From CAZCEC01 sp964497615 (GTDB lineage Bacteria > Chloroflexota > Anaerolineae > Anaerolineales > UBA6663): a stretch of DNA of 5,093 bases. The stretch covers positions 1 to 5,093 of the forward strand of contig CAZCEC010000147.1 in NCBI GenBank assembly GCA_964497615.1, given 5' to 3'. The notes beneath the pieces are model-generated. The model saw nothing but the letters and a program-made list of their open reading frames with translations, was not told where the DNA came from and made no database searches. Position numbers and translations under genes: made by a program. Below are positions 1-5,093 of this stretch, piece after piece (within the stretch, counting starts at the first letter, position 1; each line of letters starts with the position of its first letter).

Positions 1-2137
<2,137 letters not shown>

Positions 2138-2192
2138 CGAACGATCATCCGCGGTGTCGCCTCAATGGGTCCACACTTCTGCGCGCAGCCCA
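2138..2192 (-). promoter_or_regulatory. 55-bp intergenic gap with a weak ribosome binding site
   Basis: This is the only non-coding DNA in the window. Read on the minus strand, it has no hairpin followed by a T-run and no clear promoter boxes, so the two PKS genes are probably co-transcribed. Purine-rich candidates before the ATG are GGAT (2150..2147, nine bases from the start codon) and GAGGCG (about nineteen bases away). Neither is a strong Shine-Dalgarno match at ideal spacing. The in-frame TGA at 2164..2162 fixes the upper limit of the downstream gene. Confidence 0.5.
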
Positions 2193-2330
2193 CTACAACG
2201 ACTTGAGCGCATCCGTGACGAATGCATCCAAATCGCTCTCGGAAAGATTCTGGACTTCGGCGATGGCGGCGCGGCGTTGGTCGTCGCCCGGCTGGGTCGG
2301 TGTGGCGGCCTCGAGGCCAAGCTCGCGGCC
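2193..2330 (-). other. C-terminal tail of the upstream PKS, putative docking segment
   Basis: The 45 residues after the ACP are a flexible, Pro/Asp/Gln-containing stretch (922-941) followed by a predicted amphipathic helix, roughly residues 942-966. This contains LSESDLDAF and ends in DALKSL. Short acidic tails with an LSExEL-like motif are common at the C-termini of PKS subunits that hand over to a separate downstream subunit. Placement directly before a gene whose product starts with a KS supports a docking role. The role is inferred from position and sequence style, not from a recognised named docking class. Confidence 0.6.
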
Positions 2331-5093
2331 AAGATACAGCGCCAGCGCCTCCGCCGTCGGCTGCTCATACACCAAGGTGGCGGGCAGCTTGCGGCCCGCC
2401 AGCCGGCTCAGGGCCGCCGAAAGGTCCAGGGCCATGAGTGAGTCCAACCCGTATTCGCGCAATGGACGGCGCGGGTCAATACCCTGTATGGTATCCCGGG
2501 CCAGCACCACGGCGGCCTGCTCCAGCACGCTCGCCAGCACCACTTCCGCGCGGCGTGCCGGCTGAACCTCGGCCAGCCGCTGTTTAAGTCCAGAAGGCAC
2601 GGCCGCCGCAGGCACCTGCACGCCTATTGCCGGTCGTCCCAGATCCCGCCCGTCCAACTCCAGCGCCCCGCGCATCCGTCCTGCCTCCTGGAGCGCGGCG
2701 GCGGTCCCGCGTTTTCGGCGATCGCCGGGCATGGGCAGCACCGCCATCTGGGTCGCGCCCTGCGCCAGCAGGCGCGCCAGGATCGGCCCGGCTTGCTCCA
2801 ACTCGAGCGCAACCAGACCCTGCATTGCCCCGCGCCGCGCGCCGGACACCGGTGTCCGCGCCGCCATCCCCGCCCCGCCGAATGGCCCCCAGTTCACGCT
2901 CAGCGCCGGCAGCCCCGATCCGCGCCGGTGATGCGCCAGGCCGTCCAGATAGGCATTGGCCGCGGTGTAGTTGGCCTGCCCGCCAGAGCCAAAGACAGCC
3001 GCCGCGGATGAGCACAGCACGAAGAAATCCAGCCTCAGCCCGTGAGTGAGCGTGTGCAGGTTCCAGCCCCCGGCGACCTTGGGCCGCAGGACGGCCCACA
3101 GCCGTTCAGGCGTCAATTGCAGCAAGGCGCCATCGTCCAGCACGCCAGCCGCGTGGATGATGCCGCGCAAGCCCTCCAGTTCCGGACGAGCCAGCAAACC
3201 CGCCACCTCTTCCGCCCGCGCCGCATCGCACGCGGCCACGGTGACCGAGATCCCTTGCCGCGACAACTCGGCCGTAACCGCGTTCGGCGCCGCCTGGCGC
3301 CCAACCAGCACCAGGCGGCGCGCGCCATTGGCCGCCAGCCACTGCGCCAGGGCCAGCCCCATCGCTCCCAGGCCGCCGGTGATCAAGTACGTGCCATCCG
3401 GGTCGAGCCACAGCGGCGCCTCAGCCGGCGCGGGCGCGGCCGGCTCCAGCCGCGGCGCATAGCATTGGCGGGCGCGCACAGCCCACTGGCCTCCATCAGC
3501 AGATTGGATGACGGTGGACAGCATCTCTCCAGCGGCCTGCTCATCGTCGTCGAGATCGAACAGCCCGCCCCACACCTCAGGATGCTCACGCGCGATGGTG
3601 CGTCCGAGGCCCCACAGCATGGCCTGTTCCGGCGCGGTGTGCGTGTCTTCAGGCAACACCGCCTGCGCCCGCCGCGTGACCAGCCACAGACGCGGCATGG
3701 CGGGGCCGGGCAATCTGGCGAGTGCCTGCGCCAGCCTCAAGATGTCCGCAATCGCCGCGCCATCCTCGGCCCCCGCCGGTTCCACCATCCCGGCCTCCAG
3801 CGCCCACAGGCACACCACCGTCCGGCACGGAGTCACCGCCGTGGCTGCCTCTGCAAGCAGATCCCTCAGGTCCTCCAAGTTGTCGGGATTCATTGTCTCG
3901 CGTGCCACCACACGGCACCCAATGCCCCGCGCGGTAAGGGCCAGGCACAGCGCCTCACCAACCTCGCCCCCGCCGCCGAGTATCAGGCAACTGCCCGCCT
4001 CCACTGCCCCTTCCTGCGAGTAAGGTACTAGTTGTGCGTGCCAGCGAATTTCGTAGAGCCAATCTTCCACGCTGGCCTTTTGCTCCCGCAGCAGGCTAGC
4101 GCGCCGCGCGGCGATGACGCTTACCCCGGTCATCTCCGCCAACACGTGCCCGGCCTCATCCAGCAGCGCAATGTCGCCAGTGAACAACCCGCTTGCCCGG
4201 TCGGGCCGCAGCCGCGCATAGCACCAGCCCGCCGCCTCGGCAGAGGCGAAGAAGCGCATGGCCTCCAGGCCGATGGGCACATAGGCCACTGCTTCGCGCT
4301 CGCCGGCCGGCCAGGTGGCGCCGAACACCTGGAAGCAGGTATCGATCAAGCCGGGGTGCAGGCGATAGTCGCGCACACCGTCGGCGTCGACTGGCGGACG
4401 GATACGCGCCAACGCTTCGCCGGGGCCGCGCTGGAGGTGCGCGACCCAGCGGAAGCTGGGTCCCAGGCTGGAGTCGTGCTTGCTCATCAAATCGTAAAAC
4501 TGCTCGCCCGTGAGCTCTTCAGTGCAGCGGCCCAACGCTTGCGCGCGATCAATGCGGCTGGCATCCGAGGCGTTGAGGTCTGCGCCGCGCCGGACCGTGC
4601 CCGCGCTGTGGAGGCGCCAACCGCCGCCCTCGCCGCTGCTGAAGGTCTCCACTTTGAAGGCGCCGTCTCGCTCCTCGCTGACGATCGTCTGAACCAGGTG
4701 GTCCACGTCGCCCTCCAACACCAGCGCCTCGCGGAACGATACGCTCTCGAGCGTGCAAACGCCGGGGCCAACAGTCTGTTCTGCCGCCATCAACGCCATC
4801 GCCAGGTAGGCCGCCCCCGGCACGACGAGCGCCTCATACAGGCCATGCTCGCGCAATAGGGGCAAAGCGTCACTGAAGCTGGCTTCAAATAACATGCCGG
4901 CCAATGCGGTTGGAACCCGGCGGCCAAGCAGTGAAAGCCCCGGCGGCGCAACGCGGGGCGGAGCGGGCGTCGGGCGGTCGATTGGGAACGACTGCCGCTG
5001 GAAGGGATAGGTGGGCAGGGAAGCGTGGCGCAGCCTCTCCCCGTCCACCGCCCGCCAGTCGATGCCTACCCCCGCGGTGTACAACTGCCCCAG
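2193..5093 (-). CDS. Modular type I polyketide synthase, 3' part (AT end-DH-KR-ACP), partial at its 5' end
   Basis: This is the C-terminal 966 residues of a multidomain polyketide synthase; the frame is open through the right edge, so the true start lies outside. Residues are counted from the edge. Residues 1-38 are the end of an AT and the post-AT linker (LPTYPFQRQ at 26-34). The DH spans about 53-335, with His83 and Asp251 as the catalytic pair. The KR spans about 344-780: structural subdomain, NADPH motif TGGLGAMG at 572-579, and Lys672, Ser696, Tyr709 and Asn713. One ACP lies at about 848-921, with phosphopantetheine Ser885 in GLDSL. The protein ends with a 45-residue tail and a TAG at 2195..2193. 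No ER, methyltransferase or thioesterase is present, so the module is inferred to make an enoyl (or, if the DH is dead, a hydroxyl) intermediate and pass it on. A TTG at 5084 begins an open frame but sits inside the AT linker and is not a real start. A cytosolic megaenzyme is expected. Family and domain order are very secure; the product is unknown. Confidence 0.97.
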   Translation of the reverse strand: MGQLYTAGVGIDWRAVDGERLRHASLPTYPFQRQSFPIDRPTPAPPRVAPPGLSLLGRRVPTALAGMLFEASFSDALPLLREHGLYEALVVPGAAYLAMALMAAEQTVGPGVCTLESVSFREALVLEGDVDHLVQTIVSEERDGAFKVETFSSGEGGGWRLHSAGTVRRGADLNASDASRIDRAQALGRCTEELTGEQFYDLMSKHDSSLGPSFRWVAHLQRGPGEALARIRPPVDADGVRDYRLHPGLIDTCFQVFGATWPAGEREAVAYVPIGLEAMRFFASAEAAGWCYARLRPDRASGLFTGDIALLDEAGHVLAEMTGVSVIAARRASLLREQKASVEDWLYEIRWHAQLVPYSQEGAVEAGSCLILGGGGEVGEALCLALTARGIGCRVVARETMNPDNLEDLRDLLAEAATAVTPCRTVVCLWALEAGMVEPAGAEDGAAIADILRLAQALARLPGPAMPRLWLVTRRAQAVLPEDTHTAPEQAMLWGLGRTIAREHPEVWGGLFDLDDDEQAAGEMLSTVIQSADGGQWAVRARQCYAPRLEPAAPAPAEAPLWLDPDGTYLITGGLGAMGLALAQWLAANGARRLVLVGRQAAPNAVTAELSRQGISVTVAACDAARAEEVAGLLARPELEGLRGIIHAAGVLDDGALLQLTPERLWAVLRPKVAGGWNLHTLTHGLRLDFFVLCSSAAAVFGSGGQANYTAANAYLDGLAHHRRGSGLPALSVNWGPFGGAGMAARTPVSGARRGAMQGLVALELEQAGPILARLLAQGATQMAVLPMPGDRRKRGTAAALQEAGRMRGALELDGRDLGRPAIGVQVPAAAVPSGLKQRLAEVQPARRAEVVLASVLEQAAVVLARDTIQGIDPRRPLREYGLDSLMALDLSAALSRLAGRKLPATLVYEQPTAEALALYLGRELGLEAATPTQPGDDQRRAAIAEVQNLSESDLDAFVTDALKSL
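2331..2552 (-). other. Acyl carrier protein (ACP) domain
   Basis: This four-helix carrier domain of about 74 residues holds the growing chain on a phosphopantetheine arm. The attachment serine is Ser885 in YGLDSLMALDL, a good match to the LGxDS consensus. The domain begins around residue 848 and closes with the usual helix after LPATLVYEQPT (903-913). It is the only ACP in the visible part and the last folded domain of this protein. Confidence 0.96.
2754..4064 (-). other. Ketoreductase (KR) domain with structural subdomain, B-type
   Basis: This short-chain dehydrogenase-type domain reduces the beta-keto group of the ACP-bound chain with NADPH. Residues 344 to about 560 are the non-catalytic structural subdomain, which keeps a glycine-rich turn (GGGGEVG at 373-379). 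The catalytic half has TGGLGAMG at 572-579 and Lys672, Ser696, Tyr709 and Asn713 at the standard spacings (24, 13 and 4). LDD at 652-654, and no Trp in the stretch before the catalytic Tyr, mark a B-type KR, which by the established rule gives a D-configured beta-hydroxyl. The DH-to-KR interval of about 237 residues is filled by the structural subdomain, leaving no room for an ER or methyltransferase. Confidence 0.94.
4089..4937 (-). other. Dehydratase (DH) domain of the upstream PKS
   Basis: This double-hotdog dehydratase domain removes water from the beta-hydroxyacyl-ACP made by the KR of the same module. It opens with LLGRR (the usual HP before it is replaced by LS). It carries catalytic His83 in the HxxxGxxxxP region, here HGLYEALVVP. 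LGPSF at 210-214 takes the place of the common YGPxF. HPGLID at 246-251 supplies catalytic Asp251, followed by Gln255 (DxxxQ). The His-to-Asp spacing of 168 residues is normal for active DH domains. The one odd residue is Glu87 where glycine is expected. Boundaries are approximate. Confidence 0.93.

Noticed and set aside
3958..3993. Glycine-rich GGGGEVG stretch considered as an enoylreductase NADPH site
   Set aside because: It lacks the ER consensus around it and sits at the expected place of the KR structural subdomain; there is no extra length for an ER domain.
3042..4859. Two abutting long plus-strand open frames (3042..4031 and 4032..4859) opposite KR and DH
   Set aside because: Both are shadows of the well-supported DH-KR coding frame. 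They are low-complexity and basic, and no family is recognisable; the abutment is chance at a TAA.
5082..5084. TTG as a start codon of the upstream PKS gene
   Set aside because: The frame is open past it to the window edge and the residues around it are the conserved end of an AT domain, so this is an internal Leu codon.

Overview
The window is a piece of a modular type I polyketide synthase (PKS) locus read entirely on the minus strand. Two large genes lie head to tail and both run off the window, so neither is complete. The DNA is visibly GC-rich, with G or C favoured at third codon positions. AT-ending codons, including a TTA, are not excluded. Together with the protein style (short N-terminal linker of the LQRAVLALKE type, KS with SIAAGRLSYLLGL), this fits a myxobacterial, Chloroflexota, cyanobacterial-like or uncultured environmental producer better than a typical Streptomyces. 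That placement is inference and is weak.

Layout in direction of transcription (right to left): 5093..2193 is the 3' part of an upstream PKS gene. It encodes the end of an AT and its post-AT linker, a dehydratase (DH), a ketoreductase (KR) with its structural subdomain, one acyl carrier protein (ACP) and a short C-terminal tail that looks like a docking segment. There is no enoylreductase, methyltransferase or thioesterase. A 55-bp gap (2192..2138) follows. At 2137..1 the next PKS gene begins with a coiled-coil-like N-terminal linker, a complete ketosynthase (KS) with an intact Cys-His-His triad, and the first half of an acyltransferase (AT) up to and beyond the catalytic Ser.

How they work together: the upstream module would reduce a beta-keto intermediate to a D-type beta-hydroxyl (B-type KR) and probably dehydrate it to an alpha,beta-enoyl thioester on its ACP. 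That chain would pass across the protein-protein boundary to the KS of the second polypeptide, which extends it with a unit chosen by its own AT. The two genes are almost certainly in one operon. The product cannot be named from this window.

Most of what is here is canonical modular PKS. The most notable deviations are a Gly-to-Glu change in the DH active-site motif, a mixed AT specificity signature and a weak ribosome binding site before the second gene. I see no separate undescribed system. The plus strand has several long open frames, but they are compositional shadows of the PKS genes.
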